From NCBI GenBank assembly GCA_023456105.1, contig JAEYAO010000026.1, positions 1-27,742 of the forward strand: a stretch of DNA of 27,742 bases, read 5' to 3'. Under the pieces are notes generated by a model. It saw only the letters and a list, made by a program, of their open reading frames with translations. It was not told where the DNA came from and made no database searches. Source of the stretch: Pseudomonadota bacterium. GTDB taxonomy: Bacteria; Pseudomonadota; Alphaproteobacteria; Caulobacterales; Caulobacteraceae. A program made the translations under genes and the position numbers. Positions 16,176 to 24,668 of this stretch are shown one piece after another (position 1 is the stretch's first letter; every line of letters starts with the position of its first letter).

Positions 16176-16822
16176 GCCCGCACCCCCGCCACATCGGCCA
16201 TCGCGTCTGCGATGTTGGAATAGGCGCCGCATCGACAGATGTTGCCGCTCATCCGCTCGCGCATCTCCAGCGTCGACATCTCGGGCCGGCCGGCCACGTC
16301 GGCCTGCACATGGCTGGGGACGCCCGCGCGGATCTCCTCCAGAACGGCCACCGCCGAACAGATCTGGCCGGGCGTGCAGTAGCCGCACTGGTAGCCGTCA
16401 TGTTTGACAAAGGCGGCCTGCATCGGATGCATCCGCTCGGGCGCGCCCAGCCCCTCGATGGTCGTGACCTTGTCGCCCGTGTGCATCACCGCCAGAGACA
16501 GGCAGGCGTTGATCCTTTGGCCGTTCACCAGGACGGTGCAGGCGCCGCACTGCCCGTGGTCGCACCCCTTCTTGGTTCCGGTCAGCCGCAGGTGCTCGCG
16601 CAAGGCGTCCAGCAGGGTGGTGCGGGTGTCGAGCTGCAGCGACACGACTTCGCCGTTCACCTCCATCTGCACCGACACGACGCTGCCTGCGGCGGCGGGC
16701 GCTGGCGGCGGGGCTTCGGGCGTGGTCTGCGCCTCCGCCGGCAGGGCGCCCATGGCGGCGCCGCCGGCACCGCCGATCAGCACTTTCCGGCGCGAGACCT
16801 CAAGATCGATAATGTCCGGCAC
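16172..16822 (-). CDS. paoA: Aldehyde oxidoreductase [2Fe-2S] subunit PaoA with Tat signal
   Basis: Iron-sulfur subunit that receives electrons from the molybdenum centre and directs export of the trimer, 216 residues. It starts with GTG at 16822 behind a GGAGG 7 nt away. The N-terminus SRRKVLIGGAGGAAMGALPAEA (positions 10-31) is a twin-arginine signal, followed by a Pro/Ala linker. The plant-type ferredoxin cluster uses C87, C92, C95 and C107 (CDHGQCGAC and NAC). The second cluster uses C146, C149, C196 and C198 (CGYC and CRC). It is the first gene of paoA-B-C. The PaoD/XdhC-type insertion chaperone is not in the window. Confidence 0.95.
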   Translation of the reverse strand: MPDIIDLEVSRRKVLIGGAGGAAMGALPAEAQTTPEAPPPAPAAAGSVVSVQMEVNGEVVSLQLDTRTTLLDALREHLRLTGTKKGCDHGQCGACTVLVNGQRINACLSLAVMHTGDKVTTIEGLGAPERMHPMQAAFVKHDGYQCGYCTPGQICSAVAVLEEIRAGVPSHVQADVAGRPEMSTLEMRERMSGNICRCGAYSNIADAMADVAGVRA

Positions 16823-17022
16823 CGCCGCCTCCGCTTCGCAACCATCCGCAGGGATCGCTCGGCGAGCACGCTATTCCGACGGAACACGCGTGCTTCCAAC
16901 TCGCTAAAACACAACCCGATCACCCCAACGCGCGAGCGGGCGAAAAGGACCACGGCTGCGGATAAAGCGACGTTCCCCCGGCCATTTGTTCACGCTGGAG
17001 GCTGAGGGGTGGAGGCCTTCGA
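16823..17022 (-). promoter_or_regulatory. paoABC upstream region with an interrupted inverted repeat
   Basis: 200 bp between the chemoreceptor stop and paoA. An inverted repeat AGCACGC (16865-16871) and GCGTGCT (16888-16894), with an offset inner TTCC/GGAA pair, lies 43 bp upstream of the GTG. It could be an operator for a regulator of pao or the transcript end of the chemoreceptor gene. No clear sigma-factor motif was identified. Confidence 0.3.
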
Positions 17023-18522
17023 TCAGCCGCCTGCGCCGGCGGACGGCCGGCCGGCTTCGAAGCCCCGCCTCGCCGCGGCGACGCCGAGGGCCGCCGGGCG
17101 GCGAGACGCCGCCGATCCCGCGCCGCCGCCGGACAGAACCCTCAGTTCGGGCCTCGCGTCCGACGCCTGCGTGGTGAACTGGCCCGCGAGCGCGACCAGC
17201 TGGGTGGCCTCCGTGCGCAAGGACATGGCTGAAGCGGTGGTCTGCTCGACCATGGCGGCGTTCTGCTGGGTGACCTGATCCATCTGGTTGACGGCCCCGT
17301 TGACCTGCTGAAGCCCGATCGCCTGCTCCTGCGCCGCTGCGGCGATGTCGGAAGCGAGTTGGTCCATCTGCGCCACCTGATCGGTGATCCCGTTCAGGGC
17401 GCTGCTGGCTTCGTTCACCAGCCCGACGCCGCGGCCGACCTCCTGCGAGGAGGCGGAAATCAGGCTCTTGATCTCCTTGGCCGCGCCGGCGGAGCGCTGC
17501 GCCAGCGCCCGGACCTCGGAGGCCACCACGGCGAAGCCGCGCCCGCTGTCGCCCGCACGCGCCGCCTCGACACCCGCGTTCAGCGCCAGCAAATTGGTCT
17601 GGAAGGCGATCTCGTCGATGACGCCGATGATGTCGGCGATGCTGCGCGAGCTGTCTTCGATGCCGCTCATGGCGGCAACCGCCGCCTGCATGACTTCGCG
17701 CGAGCGCTCTCCCGCCCGTCGGGCCGAGGCGGCGGCGACCGACGCGAGCCGCGCGCTTTCCGCGCTTTGCGACACGGTGGCGGTGACCTGATCCAGGGCC
17801 GCGGCGGTCTCCTCGATGCTGGCCGCCTGGCGTTCGGTGCGTCGGGACAGGTCGTCGGACGCCGACGAAATCTCATCGGCGCTGCCGCTCAGCGCGTCGG
17901 CGGCGTCGAGAACCTGATGCATGGCGCCGCGCAGACTGTCGATGGCCTGGTTGAAGTCTCGGCCGACCTGCTGATGAGCTTCGCAAAGCGGCTCTTCGAT
18001 GCGCGCGGTCAGGTCCCCGTCCGACAGTCGGGCCAGCTTTGTCTCCAGAAGCGCGATCAACTCCGCCTGCTGCGCCTCGCATAGCGAACGCGCCGCTTCA
18101 TTGACGGCCGCCGCCTGCTGCTCGGCGCTGATGTCGATCGCCAGCTTGATGACGCTTCTTGGCACGCCGGCCGCGTCACGCACTGGGTTGTAGGACGCCT
18201 GGAGCCACACCTCGCGTCCGTCCTTGGCCACCCGGCGAAAACGCTCTACCACGAACTCCCCGGCGTTTAGACGGCGCCAGAAGGCCGCGTAGTCGTTCGA
18301 GGCCGCTTCGTGCGGCGGCATGAACATCCGGTGGTGCTCGCCCTTCAGCTCGCAGAGTTCATAGCCCATCGTCGCGGTGAAGTTGGCGTTGGCGTCGAGA
18401 ATGAAGCCGTTCATGTCGAACTCGATCACCGCCTGCGACCGCCCTATGGCGTCCAGCCGGGCCTGAGCCGACGCATCGGCGCTCTCTGCAGGCCCCCGCC
18501 TGTTCAATGTCCGGAGCAGCAT
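17023..18522 (-). CDS. Soluble PAS-HAMP methyl-accepting chemotaxis protein
   Basis: Cytoplasmic chemoreceptor, 499 residues from the ATG at 18522, which has GGGGGAAG just upstream; in-frame ATGs at 18600 and 18660 are possible but less likely. There is no membrane segment. A PAS domain spans about 25-132 (AVIEFDMNGFILDANANFTATMGY, then the PAC-like GREVWLQASYNPVRDAAG). A HAMP-like part follows at about 160-205 (KLARLSDGDLTARIEE). The MCP signalling domain is about 215-480, with the hairpin tip DEIAFQTNLLALNAGVEAARAG and ASEVRALAQRSAGAAKEI. It probably senses an internal signal, such as redox or a small ligand, through the PAS and controls CheA. There is no haem His motif I can identify. No che genes are nearby. 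Confidence 0.93.
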   Translation of the reverse strand: MLLRTLNRRGPAESADASAQARLDAIGRSQAVIEFDMNGFILDANANFTATMGYELCELKGEHHRMFMPPHEAASNDYAAFWRRLNAGEFVVERFRRVAKDGREVWLQASYNPVRDAAGVPRSVIKLAIDISAEQQAAAVNEAARSLCEAQQAELIALLETKLARLSDGDLTARIEEPLCEAHQQVGRDFNQAIDSLRGAMHQVLDAADALSGSADEISSASDDLSRRTERQAASIEETAAALDQVTATVSQSAESARLASVAAASARRAGERSREVMQAAVAAMSGIEDSSRSIADIIGVIDEIAFQTNLLALNAGVEAARAGDSGRGFAVVASEVRALAQRSAGAAKEIKSLISASSQEVGRGVGLVNEASSALNGITDQVAQMDQLASDIAAAAQEQAIGLQQVNGAVNQMDQVTQQNAAMVEQTTASAMSLRTEATQLVALAGQFTTQASDARPELRVLSGGGAGSAASRRPAALGVAAARRGFEAGRPSAGAGG

Positions 18523-18718
18523 CTCTTCCCCCAACGCCGTCACAACGTGGGGTTGAGAGTGGACGCCAAAGGTTTCGACTTGGTTTCCCGGAGCAAGCAT
18601 CCGCCGCCCTCCGATGTCATCACAAGACGCCCGGGGCCCCTGATCGGGCCGGCGCCGCACGACGCCGACGGATTTCCTTCCTCTGGCTGCAGCCCGGACA
18701 CCGAAGCGTTGGTTCCGG

Positions 18719-19060
18719 CTACTCCTGCGACGGCACGTCCTCGCCCGCTTCGGTACGGTCCCGAAACAGGGCTGCGCGCGCCAGCAGGATCAGGGTGACT
18801 GGCGTGGTGATCGTCAGAAAAAGGCCGATCAGAACCTCTCGGGGCATGAAGCGGCGCTCGGCTACAGTGAAATAGATCACCGAACTCGCCAGGACGAGCG
18901 CCATGCCGAGGGTGGCTCCGAGCGTCGGCGCATGGACCCGCTCGTAGAAGGTTCTGAGCTGCACCAGACCAATGGTCCCGATCAGCGACAGCCCGGCGCC
19001 CGCCAGGGCGAGCACCGTCACCGTCCATGCGGCCCAAAGCGGCAGGTCGGCTCCCGTCAT
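18719..19060 (-). CDS. mrpG: Cation/proton antiporter subunit MrpG (MnhG/PhaG)
   Basis: Small membrane subunit of the Mrp Na+(K+)/H+ antiporter, 113 residues from the ATG at 19060. It has three hydrophobic segments: one near the N-terminus (AAWTVTVLALAGAGLSLIGTIGLV), one after the conserved RTFYERVHAPTLGATLGM, and one in the third part (FMPREVLIGLFLTITTPVTLILLARAAL). The LRTFYERVHAPT motif is diagnostic for MrpG. It overlaps mrpF by 4 nt and is the last gene of the operon. Confidence 0.94.
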   Translation of the reverse strand: MTGADLPLWAAWTVTVLALAGAGLSLIGTIGLVQLRTFYERVHAPTLGATLGMALVLASSVIYFTVAERRFMPREVLIGLFLTITTPVTLILLARAALFRDRTEAGEDVPSQE

Positions 19061-19341
19061 TCGATCACCTCGCCGCGCATCATGAATTTGGCAAGGGCGA
19101 CGGTGGCGGCGAAGCCCAGCATGCCGATGATCAGAGCCGCTTCCAGATAGAGGGAGCTGCCGGTGCGCACGCCGAACACGATGACCAGCAGCATGCCGTT
19201 CAGATACAGCGTGTCCATGCCCAGCACGCGATCCTGCGCACGGGGACCGGCCATGATCCTCCAGGCCGCCAGCGTCATGGCGCAGACCAACATCAACTGC
19301 GCCAAGCCCAGCCCCCAGAACAAGACGGCGGCGGCGGTCAT
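19057..19341 (-). CDS. mrpF: Cation/proton antiporter subunit MrpF (MnhF/PhaF)
   Basis: Small three-helix membrane subunit, 94 residues. The family motif appears as RIMAGPRAQDRVLGMDTLYLNGM (conserved GP..DR.....L) after helix 1, followed by two helices and the ending AKFMMRGEVIE. It overlaps mrpE and mrpG by 4 nt. In the known complex it packs with E and G to stabilise the A-D core. Intact. Confidence 0.94.
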   Translation of the reverse strand: MTAAAVLFWGLGLAQLMLVCAMTLAAWRIMAGPRAQDRVLGMDTLYLNGMLLVIVFGVRTGSSLYLEAALIIGMLGFAATVALAKFMMRGEVIE

Positions 19342-19826
19342 TCAAAGATCTCCATCAGCCTGCATTCGTAGCGATCCTTGATCAGGCGTATCCACACCTC
19401 CTCGTCGACAAGGTCCAGCACGTGCAGGAGCAGCCGCCCCGTGGCCGCTTCATATTCGACCCAAAGGGTGCCGGGCGTGCTGGTCAAGATGATCGCGAGC
19501 ACGGCGAGCCCGTACCGGTCGCGAAGCTCCAGGGGCACATGGATGAAGCCGGACACCCGCTTCTTGCGTCGGCCCGCCAGGATGATCTGAGCCACCGCCC
19601 AGTTGGACCGCAGCACGTCCACGGAAACAAGGGCCGCCAGGGCGAGGATCGACAGGGGCCGGCGAACACGCACGGGCTCGGCGCCCAGCAGCCGCATGAC
19701 GTGCGGCAGAACAACCGCCGCCGTCGCAGCCAGGGCCAGCGAAGGCGCTCCCAACGAGGCGCTCATCAAAATCGAGGCGACGAACAGCCCCAGCGACAGG
19801 AAGGGGTGCGGAAGGATCGCGCTCAT
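19338..19826 (-). CDS. mrpE: Cation/proton antiporter subunit MrpE (MnhE/PhaE)
   Basis: Membrane subunit with a cytoplasmic domain, 162 residues from the ATG at 19826. Hydrophobic helices fill the first half. The motif VSVDVLRSNWAVAQIIL is followed by the cytoplasmic part SGFIHVPLELRDRYGLAVLA and LTSTPGTLWVEYE, which is the MrpE signature (ILTSTPGT). It ends in an acidic region. It overlaps mrpD and mrpF by 4 nt each. Confidence 0.94.
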   Translation of the reverse strand: MSAILPHPFLSLGLFVASILMSASLGAPSLALAATAAVVLPHVMRLLGAEPVRVRRPLSILALAALVSVDVLRSNWAVAQIILAGRRKKRVSGFIHVPLELRDRYGLAVLAIILTSTPGTLWVEYEAATGRLLLHVLDLVDEEVWIRLIKDRYECRLMEIFE

Positions 19827-21418
19827 CGTCCGCCCCCGCTCAGAACCGCCTGCACATAGGCTTGGGGGCGAGACAGCCAGTCGGCCGTGTGCTCGGCGTA
19901 GATCAACGCCGAGCCGCCGAAGACGGACAGCAGCACGCAGGCCCCCAGAAGGCCCGCGATGGCGGTGAACTCGGCGGCGCCCACGACCAGACGCGGCGCA
20001 TCCTCCTCCCGCCCCCATATCGCCGCGACGCCGGCCCGGGTCAGGCCGATCAGGGCTCCCAGGCTGGACAGCGAGAGCGCCGCCACCATGGTCCAGGCCG
20101 TGACATCGCCGACGCGCGCCAGAGCGTCCATCATCGCCAGCTTGCCGATGAAGCCGGACAGGGGCGGCAGGCCCGCGATCATCAGGACGCACACAAGATA
20201 GGCGCCGCCCATCGCCGCCACGGCCGCCGGAATGACCAGGCCGGGTTCGTTGCGCTCGTCATCGTCGAAGGGATCGCGATACTCGTCGTCGAACACCGCC
20301 CGTTGCGGACCCGCGTCCGGATCTCGCCCTCGCTGAAGCACCTCCGCCATCAGAAACAGGGCCGCGCACGCCAGCGTCGATCCCGCCAGGTAGAAGATCG
20401 CGCCGCTCAGCGCCGCCGGGCCGCCGATCCCGACGATCGCCAGAACCGTGCCCGACGACACGATCACGCCATAGCCCGCGGCCCGCGAAAGGTCGCGCGA
20501 CGCGAGCAGACCCGCCGTCCCGAAACCCATCGTAGCCAGGCCTCCGGCCAGGAGCCATCCCTGGCCGAAGCCGGCCGACGCGCCGGCGTCCGCGCCGAAC
20601 AGCAGAAGGCTCAGGCGGATGATCACATAGACGCCGACCTTGGACAGGATGGCGAAGGCGGCGGCCGCCGGGGCGCTGGCGGCGGCGTAGGTCGGCGTCA
20701 GCCAGAAGCCGACCGGCCACATGGCGCACTTGATCAGAAAGGCCGTGCCCAGCACCGCCGCCCCGACATGGAACAGGCCGCGATTTCCTTCCGCAATGGC
20801 GGGAAGGCGAAGCGCCAGATCGGCCATGTTCAGCGTGCCGGTCACGCCATAGATCAGGCTGACGCCGATCAGGAACAGCAGCGACGCCGTCAGGTTGACC
20901 GCGATGTAGGTCAGTCCGGCCCGGATGCGCGCCTCGCCCGATCCGTGCAGCGCCAGGCCGTACGATGCCGCCAGCATGATCTCGAAGAAGACAAAGAGGT
21001 TGAAGAGGTCCCCCGTCAGGAAGGCCCCGTTCACCCCCATCGCCAGCAGCAGGAAAAGCGCGTGAAAGCGCGGCCCGGCTCGATCCCACCTCGCCAGCGC
21101 GAAGATCAGCGAGCAGGCGCCCAGCACGCTGGTCAGGGCGACCATGAAGGTCGAAAGCCGGTCGGCGACAAGGACGATGCCGTAGGGCGCCGCCCAGCCG
21201 CCCAGCCGGTAAATCCTGGCCGTGTCGCCGCCGCCGCTCCCGCCCGTCGCGCTCTCATGCAGCAGGACCAGCGCCATGATGAGGATGGCGGCCATGGCGG
21301 AGAGGCTGAGAACGCCCTTGATGATGCGGCGGCGCTCGTCCAGCAGCAGCATGGCCGCCGCGACGAACAGCGGCAACACGATGGGGCCGATGACGAGGTG
21401 GTCGCGCCATTCGATCAT
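19823..21418 (-). CDS. mrpD: Cation/proton antiporter subunit MrpD (MnhD/PhaD)
   Basis: Antiporter-like membrane subunit related to complex I ND2/4/5, 531 residues from the ATG at 21418. It has about 14 hydrophobic segments. Charged residues expected in the proton path are visible: Glu in LFVFFEIMLAASYGL, Lys in FLIKCAMWPVGFWLTPTYAAAS, and Lys in FAILSKVGVYVI. A hydrophilic, acidic loop (AVFDDEYRDPFDDDERNE) lies in the late part before the last helices. It overlaps mrpC and mrpE by 4 nt. Intact; ion specificity cannot be read from sequence. Confidence 0.95.
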   Translation of the reverse strand: MIEWRDHLVIGPIVLPLFVAAAMLLLDERRRIIKGVLSLSAMAAILIMALVLLHESATGGSGGGDTARIYRLGGWAAPYGIVLVADRLSTFMVALTSVLGACSLIFALARWDRAGPRFHALFLLLAMGVNGAFLTGDLFNLFVFFEIMLAASYGLALHGSGEARIRAGLTYIAVNLTASLLFLIGVSLIYGVTGTLNMADLALRLPAIAEGNRGLFHVGAAVLGTAFLIKCAMWPVGFWLTPTYAAASAPAAAAFAILSKVGVYVIIRLSLLLFGADAGASAGFGQGWLLAGGLATMGFGTAGLLASRDLSRAAGYGVIVSSGTVLAIVGIGGPAALSGAIFYLAGSTLACAALFLMAEVLQRGRDPDAGPQRAVFDDEYRDPFDDDERNEPGLVIPAAVAAMGGAYLVCVLMIAGLPPLSGFIGKLAMMDALARVGDVTAWTMVAALSLSSLGALIGLTRAGVAAIWGREEDAPRLVVGAAEFTAIAGLLGACVLLSVFGGSALIYAEHTADWLSRPQAYVQAVLSGGGR

Positions 21419-21759
21419 GCGTCCGGCTCCCGTCCGTCGACGTGGTCGCTGCCGGTGACGCCCCGGGCGGCCAGCAGCACCACCAGGAACAGGGCCGTCA
21501 GGGCGAAGCTGATCACGATGGCCGTCAGGACAAGAGCCTGCGGCGTGGGATCGGTGTACCGGGCGGGATCGGTGACTTCGCCTTGGAGCACGGGCGGTCT
21601 CCCAGAGCGCAGCCGCCCCATGGCGAAGATGAAGATGTTCACCGCATAGGACAGCAGCGACAGGCCGATGATGACCTGAAAGGTCCGGGGTCGCAGGAGC
21701 AGCCAGATCCCCGACGCGGCCAGAATTCCGATGGCGAGGGCGAGAACCAGTTCGGTCAT
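21415..21759 (-). CDS. mrpC: Cation/proton antiporter subunit MrpC (MnhC/PhaC)
   Basis: Small NuoK-like membrane subunit, 114 residues with three helices. The motifs GIWLLLRPRTFQVIIGLSLL, SYAVNIFIFAMGRL and DPTPQALVLTAIVISFALTAL are the MrpC pattern (DP.PQALVLTAIVI is diagnostic). It overlaps mrpAB and mrpD by 4 nt each. Confidence 0.96.
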   Translation of the reverse strand: MTELVLALAIGILAASGIWLLLRPRTFQVIIGLSLLSYAVNIFIFAMGRLRSGRPPVLQGEVTDPARYTDPTPQALVLTAIVISFALTALFLVVLLAARGVTGSDHVDGREPDA

Positions 21760-24668
21760 TCCGCCTCCCCTCGCCCGTCATCGCCACGCGGCCGGCGCAG
21801 CGACTGGTGCGCCAGGGCGATCAGCGTCAGCACGGTCGCTCCAACGACCAGCACCACCACGCCAAGGTCGAACGCCACCGCGCTCGCCAGCGGCACGCGA
21901 CCGAGCAGCGGCAGGTCGGCGTACTGGAACCAGGACGTCAGGAACGGATAGCCGAAAATCGAGGAGCCGGCTCCGGCCGCCAAGGCGATCAGCAGGCCCG
22001 CGCCGATCCAGGCAAGCGGCCTGATGGTCAACCTCGCCTCGAACCGGCGAGCGCCCGAGGCCATGTACTGAAGCACGAAGGCGATCGCGATGGCGACGCC
22101 GGCCGCGAATCCGCCGCCCGGCAGGTCGTGGCCGCGCAGGAACAGGTGGATGGCGAGCAGAAGAACAAAGGGAAACATCCAGCGCATGACAACGCGCGGG
22201 ACGAGCATCGTCTCCCTGAGGGTGTCGCCTTCGACCCTGTTCTCGCGCCGGCGGTCGGCGGCGTCCTGAACCCGCTTCTGGCCCGGATCATCCAGGGTGT
22301 CGTTCGCCGGCCGGAAGCGGCGCAGCAGGGCGAACACCGTCAGGCCCACGATGCCGAGCACGGTGATCTCGCCGAAGGTGTCGAAGGCGCGGAAATCGAC
22401 CAGGATGACGTTGACGATGTTGCGTCCCCCCGCCTCGCTATAGGCGTGCTCGACGAAGAACCGCGACAGCCCCTCCACGGACGGCCGCGTCATGACCGCA
22501 TAGCTGATCACCGCGAGGGCCGTTCCGCCGGCGGCGGCGATGACGAGGTCGATACGGCGCCGCCGGCGGGAACGTCGCTCCAGCAGCGGCGGAAGCCGGA
22601 TGGTCTCCAGCCGCTTGGGCAACCAGCGCAAGCCGAGCAGCAGCAGGACGGTGGTGACCACTTCCACCAGCAGCTGCGTCATGGCCAGGTCCGGCGCCGA
22701 CAGCCACAGGAAGGACAGGCAGCTGGCGATGCCCGCCCCGCCCATCAGCACCACCGCCGCAAGCCTGTGGTACTTGGCCTGCCAGGCGGCCGCCACCGCA
22801 CAGCCCGCTCCGATCAGCCACAGCCCTGCGAAGCTGAACTCCATGAAGCTGGGAGCGGGTATCGGCGCGAGCCGCCCAAGGCCGCCCAAGGCCGCAGATC
22901 CACCGGCGACCAGCGCAAGGAGGACAATGGCGCGAAGCTGCGGCTGCATCCGCGTCGCGCCCGCCAGACGCACGACGATCCGGGCACCGCGCACCAAGCT
23001 GGTCATGGTTCGCTCGAACAACCAGCCGCCGTTCAGCCGCTTCCATCCCCAGGGCCCGCCTCGCGGATTGGCGTTGATGCGGCGGCCAAAGGCGACATAG
23101 AGGCAGACGCCGCCCGCCAGCGCGGCCACGCTCAGCAGCAGCGGCAGGTTGAAGCCGTGCCAGAGCGCCAGGCTGTAGTATGGAAGATCGAAGCCCAGCA
23201 CCGACACGGCCGCGCTCTTCAGGAACGGCCCCACGGTGACCGCCGGGGCCACGCCGACCATCAGGCAAAGGGCGACCAGCACCTCGACCGGACGCCGCAT
23301 CCAGCCCGGCGGCTCGTGCGGTACGCGGTCCAGCTGGGTCGGGGCCGGGCCGAAGAAGGTCTGGTGAATGAAGCGGAGCGAGTAAAGCACGCTGAAGGCG
23401 CTGCCGAGCGTCGCCAGGACCGGCAGGGCGAGGCTCAAGGCGTCCGCCTCGGCGTTGGCGACCGCCTCGGCCAGGAACATCTCCTTGGACAGGAACCCGT
23501 TCAGCAAGGGAACGCCGGCCATGGCCGCCGCCGCCACCATGGCCAGGATGGCGGTGAACGGCATGAAGCGGAACAGGCCGCTCAGCCGCCGCATGTCCCG
23601 GGTGCCCGTCTCATGGTCGATGATGCCGGCGGCCATGAACAACGAGGCCTTGAAGGTGGCGTGGTTCACGGTGTGGAAGATGGCCGCGATGGCGCCCAGC
23701 GGCGTGCCCAATCCCAGCAGCAGCACGATCAGCCCCAGGTGACTGATGGTCGAATAGGCGAGCAGACCCTTGAGATCGTGCTGGAAGATCGCGCACCAGG
23801 CGCCGATCAAAAGGGTCGCCAGCCCCGCCGTGCCGACCAGCAGACGCCACTCCTCCGTTCCCGCCAGGACAGGCCAGAACCGGATCAGCAGAAACACGCC
23901 GGCCTTCACCATGGTGGCGGAGTGCAGATAGGCGCTGACGGGCGTCGGGGCGGCCATGGCGCGAGGCAGCCAGAAGTGGAACGGAAACTGCGCGCTCTTT
24001 GTCATGGCGCCCAGGAGCACAAGCAGCAGGGCCGGCAGGTACAGCGGGCTGTCCTGGATCGCCTCCCGTGACTCGAGAACGACATCGAGGTCGTAACTGC
24101 CGGCGACGCCGCCGATGATGATCATTCCGACCAACAGCGCCAGACCGCCCACGCCCGTGACCGTCAGCGCCATGCGCGCCCCGTCCTTCGCCGCCGGGTT
24201 CTGATGCCAGTAGCCGATCAGCAGAAAGGAAAAGAGGCTGGTCAGCTCCCAGAAGACCACCAGCTGGATCAGGTTGCCGGACAGCACCACCCCCTGCATC
24301 GCGCCCATGAAGGCCAGCAGGAAGCAGAAGAACCGGGGCACCGGGTCCTTGGACGACATGTAGTAGCGCGCATACAGCACCACGAGGGCGCCGATGCCCA
24401 GGATCAGGGCGCTGAACAGCCAGGACAGTCCGTCGAGCCGCAGCACGAGGTTGACGCCCAGCGACGGGAGCCAGGCGACCTCATGCCTCAGCGTCTCGCC
24501 GTCCTGGAACAACGGCCACAACGCCGTCAGGCAGCCCAGGCTGATCAGGGCGATGATCCACGACAGGATCGCCGCCGCCGTTCGCGCGTGACGCGGCAGA
24601 CACGCCGCCGCAATGGCGCCGCCGAAAGGAAGGGCGAGAACAACAATGAGCAGCAGGCTGAAGGACAT
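21756..24668 (-). CDS. mrpA: Fused cation/proton antiporter subunit MrpA-MrpB (PhaAB type)
   Basis: Large antiporter subunit, 970 residues from the ATG at 24668, with the MrpB domain fused at the C-terminus (about 820-970, beginning MLVPRVVMRWMFPFVLL with HLFLRGHDLPGGGFAAG). The MrpA part resembles ND5: Glu141 in VVFWELTSLFSFLLIGYWH, Lys224 and His231 in TKSAQFPFHFWLPRAM, Lys255 in ATMVKAGVFL. A central MbhD-like part contains SAPDLAMTQLLVEVVTTVLLLL. Fused A/B is the norm for six-gene (group 2) mrp operons in alphaproteobacteria. The assigned start fits the family's N-terminus, although the nearest GGGAGAG lies about 16 nt upstream. It is the first gene of mrpAB-C-D-E-F-G and likely confers alkali, Na+ or K+ tolerance (family knowledge). 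Confidence 0.95.
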   Translation of the reverse strand: MSFSLLLIVVLALPFGGAIAAACLPRHARTAAAILSWIIALISLGCLTALWPLFQDGETLRHEVAWLPSLGVNLVLRLDGLSWLFSALILGIGALVVLYARYYMSSKDPVPRFFCFLLAFMGAMQGVVLSGNLIQLVVFWELTSLFSFLLIGYWHQNPAAKDGARMALTVTGVGGLALLVGMIIIGGVAGSYDLDVVLESREAIQDSPLYLPALLLVLLGAMTKSAQFPFHFWLPRAMAAPTPVSAYLHSATMVKAGVFLLIRFWPVLAGTEEWRLLVGTAGLATLLIGAWCAIFQHDLKGLLAYSTISHLGLIVLLLGLGTPLGAIAAIFHTVNHATFKASLFMAAGIIDHETGTRDMRRLSGLFRFMPFTAILAMVAAAAMAGVPLLNGFLSKEMFLAEAVANAEADALSLALPVLATLGSAFSVLYSLRFIHQTFFGPAPTQLDRVPHEPPGWMRRPVEVLVALCLMVGVAPAVTVGPFLKSAAVSVLGFDLPYYSLALWHGFNLPLLLSVAALAGGVCLYVAFGRRINANPRGGPWGWKRLNGGWLFERTMTSLVRGARIVVRLAGATRMQPQLRAIVLLALVAGGSAALGGLGRLAPIPAPSFMEFSFAGLWLIGAGCAVAAAWQAKYHRLAAVVLMGGAGIASCLSFLWLSAPDLAMTQLLVEVVTTVLLLLGLRWLPKRLETIRLPPLLERRSRRRRRIDLVIAAAGGTALAVISYAVMTRPSVEGLSRFFVEHAYSEAGGRNIVNVILVDFRAFDTFGEITVLGIVGLTVFALLRRFRPANDTLDDPGQKRVQDAADRRRENRVEGDTLRETMLVPRVVMRWMFPFVLLLAIHLFLRGHDLPGGGFAAGVAIAIAFVLQYMASGARRFEARLTIRPLAWIGAGLLIALAAGAGSSIFGYPFLTSWFQYADLPLLGRVPLASAVAFDLGVVVLVVGATVLTLIALAHQSLRRPRGDDGRGEAE

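Noticed and set aside
18600..18718. Intrinsic terminator between mrpG and the chemoreceptor gene
   Set aside because: Only a 5-bp GGCCC/GGGCC stem is present near 18630-18650, without a T-run; too weak to call.
21807..24071. Plus-strand open frame (754 codons) opposite mrpAB
   Set aside because: Antisense of a multi-helix membrane protein; highly charged, repetitive His/Gln/Arg composition, so a shadow.
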